From NCBI GenBank assembly GCA_047921175.1, contig JBLRWQ010000023.1:1-40439 (forward strand): a stretch of DNA of 40,439 nt, given 5' to 3'. The translations under genes and the position numbers were made by a program. Below the pieces are notes generated by a model. The model saw only the letters and a program-made list of their open reading frames with translations, was not told where the DNA came from and searched no databases. This document shows positions 1-7,406 of the stretch, one piece after another. The DNA is from T1Sed10-7 sp047921175. Its GTDB lineage: Bacteria > Actinomycetota > Nitriliruptoria > Nitriliruptorales > Nitriliruptoraceae. Numbering within the stretch: the stretch's first letter is position 1; each line of letters begins with the position of its first letter.

Positions 1-63
1 ATCAAACACGCCAGTGGGTGGGGCCACTTCAGATCATCAAAGTGGGGCCACTTCTAGTTGACA
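1..63 (-). mobile_element. Terminal end of an IS21-like insertion sequence (partial)
   Basis: On the minus strand this end begins TGTCAAC at about position 63 and carries two copies of GAAGTGGCCCCAC (plus-strand 18-30 and 42-54, 24 bp apart). A TG-start followed by tandem terminal repeats is the usual layout of IS21-family (istA/istB) ends. The rest of the element lies outside the window to the left. The transposase reading frame beside it loses homology exactly here, which supports an insertion boundary. The family assignment comes from end structure only. Confidence 0.55.
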
Positions 64-546
64 AACCCAACCGGTTCGAGCGCGACCGGGTACTTGCGGG
101 TCGAGATCCCTGCCAGGATCCTCGCGGTGACCTGCTCGGTCAGCAGGTCGGTATCCGCGAACGTCGCGTACGAGGCCAGCTGAGCCTCCTCCGGCTCGTC
201 GCCGACGGTGCGGACCCGCGGACGGGACACCGGCAACCTGCGGCCACCAAGGGTGACCGTCCCGTCCTCGGTGCCATGCCGGGTGTGGGTCCGGGTTGTG
301 GCGGCCCTTGGGTCCGGCCGGGTCGGTGACCTCGGCCTGCATCATCTCGGCCATGACCTCCAGGCCGACCGCGGTCGACGCGGCGAGCAACCCCTCCCGG
401 ACATGTGCAGCGAACGCGGCGAGATGGCCGTCGATCGCCCCGGCGAGCTGCCCTGGCAGCCCCCGCTCGGCCGTGGAGACCAGCCTCAGGCGCCGGTCAT
501 CGTCGTCGTGGTGGCGGGCAGGGGTGGGCGTGTGCGAACCTGACAT
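57..546 (-). pseudogene. IS256-type (mutator) transposase, N-terminal fragment, frameshifted and truncated
   Basis: The start at 546 gives an N-terminus with the stretch GLEVMAEMMQAEVTDPAGPKG, typical of IS256-family transposases just before the conserved GRHNP segment. Near 290-300 the frame is lost. The continuation, with HGTEDGTVTLGGRRLPV and then PRVRTVGDEPEEAQLASY, is in another frame and runs to about 57, where the IS21-like end interrupts it. The DDE catalytic core and C-terminus are missing, so the gene must be inactive. The start codon lies directly below a hairpin that covers its ribosome binding site. Confidence 0.75.
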
Positions 547-621
547 GTGGGGGTCCTCCCTCGAGACTTGGCGGTCTCCGGAAGCCTGCCATCACACAGG
601 CCTCCGGTGGAGGACCCCCAC
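547..621. repeat. 75-bp imperfect palindrome over the transposase ribosome binding site
   Basis: GTGGGGGTCCTCC (547-559) is a perfect 13-bp inverted match of 609-621. An inner arm pair, 578-588 and 597-607, matches at 10 of 11 positions. The GGGAGG ribosome binding site of the transposase (minus strand, 560-555) lies in the outer arm. A hairpin here would hide it in transcripts that read in from outside, a known way for insertion sequences to limit transposase synthesis. That role is inferred. Confidence 0.55.
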
Positions 622-725
622 CTCAAGTTCAACGGACCCCGGGACAACCTCGCGATCTCGGCGATCCCCGCCACGATGAGCAAGACCAGCCTCGCTCCGC
701 ACTTCGCGGAGTGGCTTCGGGTGAC

Positions 726-1067
726 TTAGCGGTTCCAGCCTTCAGCGGTGCGCATGGCCTCCAACGACAGCGTCTCGAGCTCGTGGGCGAGGTCGCGTAG
801 CCGCCGGCCGTTGTCGATCCAGGGCTGGTAGGTCTCCAGCTGCTCGACGCTGAGCATCTTGTTGACGGTGCGGCCCTTGACGGTCCGGGACCACTGGAGG
901 TAGGGACCGTGCCGCTGGTCGGGATCGTTTGCGCACCGGCAGGTCGCCCGGCCGCAGGTCACGGTCCGGGTCACGACCGAGCCGGGCAGGGTGAACCCCA
1001 TCTCGCTGAGCTCAGCCACGATGCGTCGCCGTTCGGCGTCGACCTCGGCAGGGATCTCCGGCGGCAT
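726..1067 (-). CDS. DUF6788-family small protein
   Basis: A 113-residue protein with a charged N-terminal helix, then a Cys-rich segment (C38, C43, C45 in TCGRATCRC) followed by HGPYLQWSRTVKGRT and a C-terminal helical part starting YQPWIDNGRRLRDL. This layout matches DUF6788 proteins, short, possibly metal-binding proteins of unknown function common in actinobacteria and often near transposases. I chose the ATG at 1067; a TTG at 1121 would add 18 residues but overlaps a palindrome. It sits between the IS scar and the ABC operon, so it may be cargo or a remnant of a mobile element. Confidence 0.6.
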   Translation of the reverse strand: MPPEIPAEVDAERRRIVAELSEMGFTLPGSVVTRTVTCGRATCRCANDPDQRHGPYLQWSRTVKGRTVNKMLSVEQLETYQPWIDNGRRLRDLAHELETLSLEAMRTAEGWNR

Positions 1068-1101
1068 GCAGTGTCCGGTTGGAGATGCTTCGTTCGGATG
1101 G

Positions 1102-1121
1102 TTGCAGCGTATACGGTGCAA
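1102..1121. promoter_or_regulatory. 20-bp palindrome upstream of the DUF6788 gene
   Basis: TTGCAGCGTATACGGTGCAA reads as TTGCA-n-CGTATACG-n-TGCAA, symmetric except for the two n positions. It lies 35 bp upstream of the DUF6788 start and about 60 bp beyond the end of the permease gene. It could be an operator or the end of a mobile element. There is no protein evidence for either. Confidence 0.4.
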
Positions 1122-1180
1122 TCTGAGTGGGCAACGAGGTCCACTTCTGCGGGCAGGATGTGGTGGTGGATGTCACCGAC

Positions 1181-2260
1181 CTAACGGTCCTTGAGCGTCT
1201 CCGCCCCAACTCGATCGGACAGCACGGCCAAGAGAAGCAGCATGAGGTTGCCGGCGACCGCTGTCGCGAGCAAGCCCTGGCGGGCGACGAAGGCAGCCTG
1301 ACCCGGCGTCGGGGCCGCCAGGCGGCTTGACATGACCAAGAGGCCCGCAGCGAAGCCAACAACCAAGCCGAACCAGAGAACGAAGAGCCGCTCGACCATG
1401 TAGAGCGCCACCGTGCTGCGAGCGGTTGCGCCGATGCTTCTGATGAGCGCTATCTCTGACCGGCGCGCCCAGAGCTCGATGCCAAGCAGTAGCCCGAGCG
1501 CGAGGCCGGCACCACCCCAAGCCCATCGGTGGCCGCGAGCGAGCAGTTCGTCGCTCGGTGGTTGTGCTGTCCCTCGACTAGTGAACGGACCGAAACGTTC
1601 CGTGCTGTCGGGATCGGGGACCAGTGCATTGGTCACGACCAGCCCCTGGTCGAAGGCTGCCGGTGCAAGAGCGACGAAACACTCATCGACCCGATCCTCG
1701 CCCATGAGCGGTCGTAGGATCGCACGCTCAAGTCTCGGAACCCGGAGCACTTCGGACCTCAGAATCGCAGCTACCTCGACCGTCATTCCGTCGATCCGCA
1801 GGTAGTCACCCTCGGCCACACCAAGTTCGTCGGCAGCTTGCGGACCGAGCGCCACCACACCGTCGCCGCTCAGTCGCTCGTCGCTCGCGCGGTCCCCCTC
1901 AGGCGCCAAGACGGACAGGGCGCCGGCGGTCACCGCGAAGACTGAGAATCTCGACTGCGGTTGGCGGTCAATCCGCGCGGCACCCATATCGGCCACACCC
2001 GCGGCGCCCTGTACGTACGGGAGGTCGTTGATCCCGCGACATCGTTCCGACAGGATGGGTTGCTCGAACGTGGTGTGCGCCGTGTAGCCGCCGGCACGTT
2101 CGAAACGCTCCTCGAGATCGAGCGAACGAGTCAACCATAGTGCCTCGACAACCATCGGGCCGCCCAGCAGTGCCGCCGCCGCAACCAGCATGAGCAGTGA
2201 CCGCAAGGGCTGCAAGGCGAGATTTCGCCAGCCCTCCCGGATGAGATCGGCGGGTAACAT
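1181..2260 (-). CDS. MacB/FtsX-type ABC transporter permease
   Basis: A 359-residue membrane protein with one transmembrane helix near the N-terminus (after LALQPLRSLLML), an extracytoplasmic domain of roughly 200 residues, and three helices in the last 120 residues. This is the 1+3 topology of the MacB/FtsX permease class, whose members drive mechanotransmission or export of peptides and lipoproteins and do not form a classical channel. The segment ARRSEIALIRSIGAT is the typical cytoplasmic coupling region after TM2. I prefer the ATG at 2260, one base after the TGA of the ATPase gene. It is the last gene of the five-gene operon. Confidence 0.85.
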   Translation of the reverse strand: MLPADLIREGWRNLALQPLRSLLMLVAAAALLGGPMVVEALWLTRSLDLEERFERAGGYTAHTTFEQPILSERCRGINDLPYVQGAAGVADMGAARIDRQPQSRFSVFAVTAGALSVLAPEGDRASDERLSGDGVVALGPQAADELGVAEGDYLRIDGMTVEVAAILRSEVLRVPRLERAILRPLMGEDRVDECFVALAPAAFDQGLVVTNALVPDPDSTERFGPFTSRGTAQPPSDELLARGHRWAWGGAGLALGLLLGIELWARRSEIALIRSIGATARSTVALYMVERLFVLWFGLVVGFAAGLLVMSSRLAAPTPGQAAFVARQGLLATAVAGNLMLLLLAVLSDRVGAETLKDR

Positions 2261-2261
2261 C

Positions 2262-2915
2262 TCAGCGACGGGACAGCCTTCCGCCCGCAAGGTGATACTG
2301 CTCGTCGGCGAAACCCGCCAGCTGAGCATCGTGCGTGGCGATCAGCACACAGGCACCGGCGGCTGCAGCCGTCAGCAGCGCCTGACCGATATCGTCGGTC
2401 GTGGCACTATCCAGCTGCCCGGTTGGTTCGTCTGCGACGATGACGTCCGGGTCCGTGGCGAGCGCACGCGCGATGCAGAGCCGTTGGAGCTCACCGCCGC
2501 TTAGGTCGGCGGCTCGTGCCTCGGCAACCGACGCCAGACCGAAGCGTTCGCTCAGCGAGGAGGCCCGCTGCATCGCGACAGCCTCCGTCTGCCCTCGCAT
2601 TCGGAGGGGCAGCGCGACATTGTCGAGCACGTTTCGATGCCCAAGAGCGTTGGTTGTCTGGAAGACCCAGCCGACCGATCGTCGGTAGGCCAAAGATCGC
2701 AGAGCGCGGCAGCGTGGACCGTCTCCCAGTCGGATCCATCCTTGACTTGGCTCGATGAGGCCGCCGACGATCGAAAGGAGGGTCGATTTTCCCGATCCGG
2801 ACGGGCCCACAACCGCAGTCACTTCACCTTTCTCGAGCTGCAGGTCAATGTCGCTGAGAACCTCACGGCGTCCGTCATAGCTGTGACCAATCCCCGAAAG
2901 AGTCACGGCTGGCAT
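2262..2915 (-). CDS. ABC transporter ATP-binding protein (LolD/MacB type)
   Basis: A 217-residue ATPase with every core motif: Walker A GPSGSGKS (37-44), Q-loop at 85-86, signature LSGGE (138-142), Walker B VIVADEP (158-164) and H-loop ATHD (193-196). Its short length and motif spacing match the LolD/MacB/FtsE group, which pairs with FtsX-like permeases. The ATG start lies inside the end of the membrane-fusion gene (13-bp overlap). It would power the downstream permease on a substrate delivered by the fusion protein. Confidence 0.92.
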   Translation of the reverse strand: MPAVTLSGIGHSYDGRREVLSDIDLQLEKGEVTAVVGPSGSGKSTLLSIVGGLIEPSQGWIRLGDGPRCRALRSLAYRRSVGWVFQTTNALGHRNVLDNVALPLRMRGQTEAVAMQRASSLSERFGLASVAEARAADLSGGELQRLCIARALATDPDVIVADEPTGQLDSATTDDIGQALLTAAAAGACVLIATHDAQLAGFADEQYHLAGGRLSRR

Positions 2916-3961
2916 GGCTCACCTGGACGGACCATCCTCCCCGCCACTGCGAGAACCTCACCCTCTAGTGTGGGCATGGCAATCTCGACGCGTCCATCAC
3001 TTCCTCTGAGGACCTCGATGAGGATGGGCTCGGGAGGGTCTCCCGGCTTCCATGCGCAGGTCCTGCCCTCAGCGTCCTCGGTAACCGCCGAGGCCGGTAG
3101 CGCTACGACGCGGATGGGATTCGACAGACTCGTTTGGACGATCGCGAACTCGCTGTCGGCCTCGATCTGCAGTCCGAGTTGCTCTACGACATCGGGCGAT
3201 AGGTCGTCTCCTGGCTGCCAGACTCCCAGTTGGTCGCCCTCGAATGACAACTCGTAACTGCCGGGGAGGAACCCAAAGTCGGTAGTCGCTTCGTCCTCCC
3301 CTGCAGGCTGAGCGACGGCAAGCATAGGCCTGGCAATCAGAACCGTATCCCCCGGTGGCGGAGTGAGGTCGCCAGCTGACAGAGTCACCTCATCGACAAC
3401 GAAGGGATCCCTTGGTAGCCAGATAACGAAACGGCGCTCAAACACATCCTGTGAACTTTCGCCGAGGGACTCACGGTAGCGCCTGATTCCGGCGGACAGT
3501 TCCGACGTCCAACCTGACGCGATGTCGTAGCCCTCATCAAGTACGCCGACGGCAATCAGAAGCTCGCTAACCGCCTCTAGGTCTACTGGTCGCGAGTCAG
3601 CAGTCACGTCCGCAATCAGTGGCTCGGCCGAAGCCAAACCCACGACGGCGACTCCGTCAATCTCATACAGAAGGTCTCCGGTCGCGATGCTTTCGCCACC
3701 TCGCACCTCGACACGCGTGACGATGCCTGGCGCTTCGGCGTGGGCGACGGCCTTCTCTGGAGGACTCCAGTCTAGATTCAGAGTCAGGGAACGCTGATCG
3801 GTGACGGCTACCGCGTCAAGCGGAACGGTTAAGTCCCGTCGAGGTGGCTCAACGAGGCCGTCGATACGGCCCTCTGGAATGAGTACCGCCGCGAGCAATG
3901 CGAGGCTGGGAATGACGCATATGCCGAGAAGATACGTGGCCGTCACCAGACTTTGGCGCAC
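2903..3961 (-). CDS. MacA/HlyD-like membrane-fusion protein with peptidoglycan-binding-like insert
   Basis: A 352-residue protein with one N-terminal membrane anchor (about residues 8-28) and a long extracytoplasmic part. Residues about 78-104 (APGIVTRVEVRGGESIATGD) form a biotinyl-lipoyl-like half-motif of periplasmic adaptor proteins. Residues about 125-170 resemble a PG_binding_1 repeat (LEAVSELLIAVGVLDEGY then GIRRYRESLG). Gram-positive three-gene MacAB-like exporters commonly carry such a subunit. The GTG start is chosen because GGGAG lies seven bases upstream; an ATG two bases earlier opens only a very short frame. The preceding lipoprotein gene ends four bases away. Confidence 0.8.
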   Translation of the reverse strand: MRQSLVTATYLLGICVIPSLALLAAVLIPEGRIDGLVEPPRRDLTVPLDAVAVTDQRSLTLNLDWSPPEKAVAHAEAPGIVTRVEVRGGESIATGDLLYEIDGVAVVGLASAEPLIADVTADSRPVDLEAVSELLIAVGVLDEGYDIASGWTSELSAGIRRYRESLGESSQDVFERRFVIWLPRDPFVVDEVTLSAGDLTPPPGDTVLIARPMLAVAQPAGEDEATTDFGFLPGSYELSFEGDQLGVWQPGDDLSPDVVEQLGLQIEADSEFAIVQTSLSNPIRVVALPASAVTEDAEGRTCAWKPGDPPEPILIEVLRGSDGRVEIAMPTLEGEVLAVAGRMVRPGEPCQP

Positions 3962-3965
3962 ATCT

Positions 3966-4448
3966 CTACTCCCTGTCCGGACTAGTTAGGTCCTGAAGGT
4001 GTTCCTCAGCTACACGAGGATCAGTATTCAGATAGTTGTAGAGCGCGCCGATGGCGGAGAAGTGCTCGTCATAGCATCGGTCCAGGGCCAGGTCTGACTC
4101 GTCCGTGAAGTGCTCACCGCGGTCTTCAGCCTCCAGTGCGGCTTCCACATCGACAACGGCCATGGTCCAGCCGAACTGCCCCACCAAACCTGGACGGTCT
4201 GGTGGCTCGTAGTCGACAGACACCCGTTCCATTCCCTGGTCCCGCAGGCATCGCGCGACCGCGTCTGCTGCACGTTCCACGTCGCCGAACGAAACCTCAC
4301 CGTCGCCGATCACCGTCTGTTGAGCCGCTGGAGCAGCCTCAATGAGCGAACGTAGGTGGTCCGGAAGTTCGTCTGAGGCGGAGCTAGATGCACAACCCGA
4401 TAGGGCAAGAGAAACTCCGGCGATTGCAGCAACTGCACGTCGGCTCAC
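3966..4448 (-). CDS. Small lipoprotein of the peptide-ABC operon, unknown function
   Basis: A 160-residue protein starting at GTG 4448, whose codon overlaps the stop of the secreted-peptide gene (GTGA). The N-terminus is a compact lipoprotein signal (SRRAVAAIAGVSLALSGC) with the lipidated Cys at position 19, followed by an Ser-rich linker. The mature part is acidic, largely helical and has two Cys (in AVARCLRD and LDRCYDEH) that could pair. I recognise no domain. Sitting between a secreted peptide and its probable exporter, it could be a chaperone, receptor or immunity lipoprotein. A longer ORF starting at 4640 is unlikely because it would overlap the peptide gene and bury the signal sequence. 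Confidence 0.72.
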   Translation of the reverse strand: MSRRAVAAIAGVSLALSGCASSSASDELPDHLRSLIEAAPAAQQTVIGDGEVSFGDVERAADAVARCLRDQGMERVSVDYEPPDRPGLVGQFGWTMAVVDVEAALEAEDRGEHFTDESDLALDRCYDEHFSAIGALYNYLNTDPRVAEEHLQDLTSPDRE

Positions 4449-4816
4449 CAGAGGCGCCAGGTGGAGATCGACGTGCGGTGCCCACGGGTGTAACCGCTCT
4501 GACCGTACCCCCCCGATGGGACCGATCGAGAAGCCGTCTGGCCCACGGGCGCCCACGCGCTTGTGGACGACAGGTAGCTGGAGCCCTGCCAGTAGCGCAT
4601 CTGCGCCTGGACACCTTGCGTGCAGTTCTGGTTGTTCCATGCCCGGACGGTGGTGGACGACGGGCGTTCAGAGAGCCACGCGCAACCACCTCCGAAGTTC
4701 GTCTTCGTTGACGCCGAGGCTGGCACCTGCAGCACCATGATCAACGCGATCGCCAGCGCCGCCACAATTGCGAGAATCCGAGGGCCTCGCATCTGACTAA
4801 CTGTGACTGTACTCAT
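4445..4816 (-). CDS. Small secreted protein, first gene of the ABC operon
   Basis: A 123-residue protein with a clear Sec signal peptide: basic RGPR, hydrophobic core of about 18 residues, cleavage likely after PASA. The mature chain of about 85 residues has only two Cys (in GGGCAWLS and NNQNCTQG), is rich in Ser, Thr, Gly, Trp and Tyr, and ends STWRLW. A small secreted aromatic-rich peptide upstream of an ABC ATPase and permease recalls lactococcin-972-type bacteriocin loci, but I see no clear family match. The ATG at 4816 has GGGGGG nine bases upstream; the ATG at 4825 directly abuts it, so it is less likely. Codon use and GC are lower than in most of the window. Confidence 0.72.
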   Translation of the reverse strand: MSTVTVSQMRGPRILAIVAALAIALIMVLQVPASASTKTNFGGGCAWLSERPSSTTVRAWNNQNCTQGVQAQMRYWQGSSYLSSTSAWAPVGQTASRSVPSGGYGQSGYTRGHRTSISTWRLW

Positions 4817-4842
4817 CACGTTCATCCCCCCGGTCTTGAATC

Positions 4843-4859
4843 CGTTACTGAGCGTTACT
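4843..4859 (-). repeat. Direct repeat in the leader of the peptide operon
   Basis: CGTTACT occurs at 4843-4849 and again at 4853-4859, ten bases apart (one helical turn), just downstream of the predicted -10 box. A ten-base period is typical of a regulator binding site. No regulator is assigned. Confidence 0.35.
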
Positions 4860-4865
4860 TTGAGG

Positions 4866-4894
4866 ACCTTATCCAGTAGTGCAGGTGACTTCAA
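4866..4894 (-). promoter_or_regulatory. Predicted promoter of the secreted-peptide/ABC operon
   Basis: On the minus strand TTGAAG (4894-4889) and TAAGGT (4871-4866) are separated by exactly 17 bases, a good match to a housekeeping sigma-70-type promoter. The resulting leader is about 45 bases long and ends in the GGGGGG ribosome binding site. It is the only convincing promoter seen upstream of the five genes, supporting a single transcript. Confidence 0.6.
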
Positions 4895-5121
4895 GGGGTG
4901 CAGTGGGACTCGCCAGTGTTGAGCGCCTCGTTCTGTGACGCTGGGCGAGGCTTCGACCCGTGGGCATCGTCGGCTCAGGTCAGCTGCCCTCTACCGTCGA
5001 GGCCACTCAGGGCGGGCCGTCGCGGTGTGCGGAACTGGGAAACAAGCTGAGAAAGCGCGGTCGCCTTCGCAGTGCATGTAGCCTTTCGCAGTTGTCTTGG
5101 CACGATGCAGGACGGACGCCC

Positions 5122-6921
5122 ATGGACGAGGAGATCGCAGCAGCCATCGAACTGCTGCGCGCTGCTGGTACCGACACGGAAGGTGTCGAGGCCAAGGCCG
5201 CTGCGGGCGGGTTCCCGGGCTCGGCGTTGCTGAAGTCGATCAGCGCTTTCGCCAACACCGGTACCGGCCTGATCCTGCTCGGAGTCGATGAGGAGAGCGG
5301 CTTCGAAGTCGTCGACGTCGATGCTTCCCAGCTGGCTTCGCAGCTCGCTCAGGTGTGCCGGGAGTCGATCGAACCGCCGGTGTCGGCAGCCGTCGAGATC
5401 GTCGAGGTCGAAGGTAAGCAGGTCGTGGCGGCGCGGGTCTTCGAGTTGCCAGCCGACCAGAAGCCCGCCTACGTCAAGAACAGGGGCATGAACCGGGGCT
5501 CCTACGTCCGGGTGCACGACAGCGATCGGCAGCTGACGACGTACGAGGTGTCCATCCTGCTGGCCAACCGCACCCAGCCGCGATACGACGCCGAGCTGGT
5601 CCTGGAGGCGACGCTCGACGATCTCGACGGTGCGCTGGTGGACGCGTTCGTCGCTCGGCTCCGAGCGAACAAGCCCTCGACCTTCCGCGATGCCACCGCC
5701 CAAGAGACGCTGCTGCTGGTCGGGGGAGCCGACCGTGACGATGGCGGTGCCCTCCGGCCCACGCTGGCCGGTCTGCTGGCTCTCGGGCGCTACCCACAAC
5801 GCTGGCACCCCCAGCTCAACGTCGCCGTGGTCGCGTACCCGACGCCCAACAACGAACCGCTGGCGGACGGCACCCGCTTCCTGGACAACGTCGCCATCGA
5901 CGGGCCGATACCCCGGATGGTCGTCGACGCCGTCGCGGCGGTGCAGCGCAACCTCAGCCGCCGTTCACGCGTCCCGTCGCTGTTCCGTGAGGACGAGTGG
6001 GACTTCCCCATCGAGGTGATCCGTGAGCTCATCGTCAACGCGCTGATGCACCGCGACCTCTCCCCGGGCGCCCGCGGTGCGCAGGTCCGCATCGAGATCT
6101 ACCCGGACCGCCTCGAGGTCCACAACGCTGGTGGCCTGTTCGGACCCGTGTCGGTCCGCGACCTCGGAGTGCGCACCATCACCTCGTCGCGCAACGCGCG
6201 ACTCAGCAAGCTCCTCGAGGACACCCTGCTCCCCGGCACCGACGGGCCGGTGGCCGAGAACCGCGGGTCGGGCTTCGTGACGCTGACGCGGCGGCTCGAA
6301 GCGGTCGGGATGGGACGACCGGTCGTAACCGACGAGGTCGCCACTTTCACCGTTCGGCTCAGCAGCACCTCGCTGCTGGACGACGTAGCGTTGGACGATC
6401 TTGAGCGCTTCGACACGTCGGGGTGGAGCGACCTGCAGCGCCTGGTTGTGGCGCTCGCCGCTCGGGAGGAGCACGTGTCCAACGAGCGGGTGCGAGAGGT
6501 CTCTGGTGCGCAGGCGTCGGATGTCGGGGCGGCGTTCGTCGGCCTACGGCAGCTTGGGGTGCTGGAACGGATGGGGCAGGGGCGTGGGAGCAGTTGGCGC
6601 CTCGTACCGGGTGCCTCGGTACAGCCAGCGCAGGGCACAGAAGCCCCACCGTTCGCGGGGGCCCCGCGAGCACGGAGAGCGCCAACGAGCGAGGCACCAC
6701 AGGCACGGGTGCTGCTGCACTCTCTGACGGAGAGTCCAGCGTCGGCAGCCGAGCTTCACCATCGTGTAGAGATCGGTACCAAGCGGAACGTGCTGTACTG
6801 GCTACATCGCCTTGAGGATGAGGGGCTCGTGGCTCCGACGGCGGCCAAGAGAAACAGTCCCGTGAACCGTTGGAGGCTCACCGACGCCGGGGCGGCGCTG
6901 CTTGAGGACATCGAGGGTTGA
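5122..6921 (+). CDS. AlbA_2 (Schlafen-like) DNA-binding / HATPase-like regulator with C-terminal winged helices
   Basis: A 599-residue protein starting at ATG 5122 behind CAGGACGG; an upstream in-frame start at 4960 would add an unlikely 54-residue extension. The N-terminal 130 residues form an AlbA_2 domain with the typical AFANTGTGLILLGVDE (about 41-56). The middle carries a degenerate GHKL-type ATPase region: RELIVNALMHRDLS near residue 300 and ENRGSGF near 380. The last 170 residues hold two winged-helix-like segments, one around VSNERVREVSGAQASDVGAA and one around LLHSLTESPASAAELHHRV. Such proteins are putative transcriptional regulators and are frequent in accessory regions. It is divergent from the peptide operon and could regulate it, or be a stand-alone defence or stress gene. 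Confidence 0.8.
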   Translation: MDEEIAAAIELLRAAGTDTEGVEAKAAAGGFPGSALLKSISAFANTGTGLILLGVDEESGFEVVDVDASQLASQLAQVCRESIEPPVSAAVEIVEVEGKQVVAARVFELPADQKPAYVKNRGMNRGSYVRVHDSDRQLTTYEVSILLANRTQPRYDAELVLEATLDDLDGALVDAFVARLRANKPSTFRDATAQETLLLVGGADRDDGGALRPTLAGLLALGRYPQRWHPQLNVAVVAYPTPNNEPLADGTRFLDNVAIDGPIPRMVVDAVAAVQRNLSRRSRVPSLFREDEWDFPIEVIRELIVNALMHRDLSPGARGAQVRIEIYPDRLEVHNAGGLFGPVSVRDLGVRTITSSRNARLSKLLEDTLLPGTDGPVAENRGSGFVTLTRRLEAVGMGRPVVTDEVATFTVRLSSTSLLDDVALDDLERFDTSGWSDLQRLVVALAAREEHVSNERVREVSGAQASDVGAAFVGLRQLGVLERMGQGRGSSWRLVPGASVQPAQGTEAPPFAGAPRARRAPTSEAPQARVLLHSLTESPASAAELHHRVEIGTKRNVLYWLHRLEDEGLVAPTAAKRNSPVNRWRLTDAGAALLEDIEG

Positions 6922-7406
6922 CGGCCGAAACCGTGAGGTCGCCGACGGAGATGCCCCTGGAAGGGGAGTCTCTTCCAAGGACCGGGCGGGTGTTCATCCG
7001 CCTCCGAAGATGGCGGTGGCGTCGTCGCCTTCGAGTGCGTGGGCCTGAAAACTCACTACGTTTAGTGTGAAACCCCGAGAATCGGGGAAAGACAGGCCCG
7101 TCTGACCAGCGGAAACACAACTTCCAATGGTCCCAACACCTCCGTTCGCCGGTCTTGCGGCCCGAGGACGGCAGGATCGCCCGAACTCCTCCGTGATCGC
7201 CGTCGAAGGCCGCCTGCTCCCCGCAGGCGGATCGCATGACGCCTGCCCCCAGACACCGTTCACCCGATAGTCCCATCCCCGGCCGTCCTCCGCTGCGCCT
7301 GCGGGTCGGCGACCAGGTGCAGGTCTCCCACCGGGACAGCGCCTGGCCGGCCGTCGTGGTCGTGCACACCGCCATGGGGTTGGGTTGCGGCCCGCACCCT
7401 CGCGCA
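6922..7406. other. 485-bp stretch without a credible gene
   Basis: Reading frames here have unlikely compositions (long Arg and Pro runs) and conflict between frames. The part around 7040-7140 is clearly poorer in GC than its flanks and holds two small perfect inverted repeats. It may be a relic of a mobile element, since it borders the accessory block. No transposase fragment could be recognised. Confidence 0.5.
7054..7087. repeat. Two adjacent hairpins in the intergenic region
   Basis: CACTA-CGTT-TAGTG (7054-7067) and CCCCGA-GAA-TCGGGG (7073-7087) follow each other with five bases between them. The second is a strong 6-bp GC stem and could end transcription of the AlbA_2 gene 150 bp upstream. 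The pair could equally be the sub-terminal part of an insertion sequence. Confidence 0.45.
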
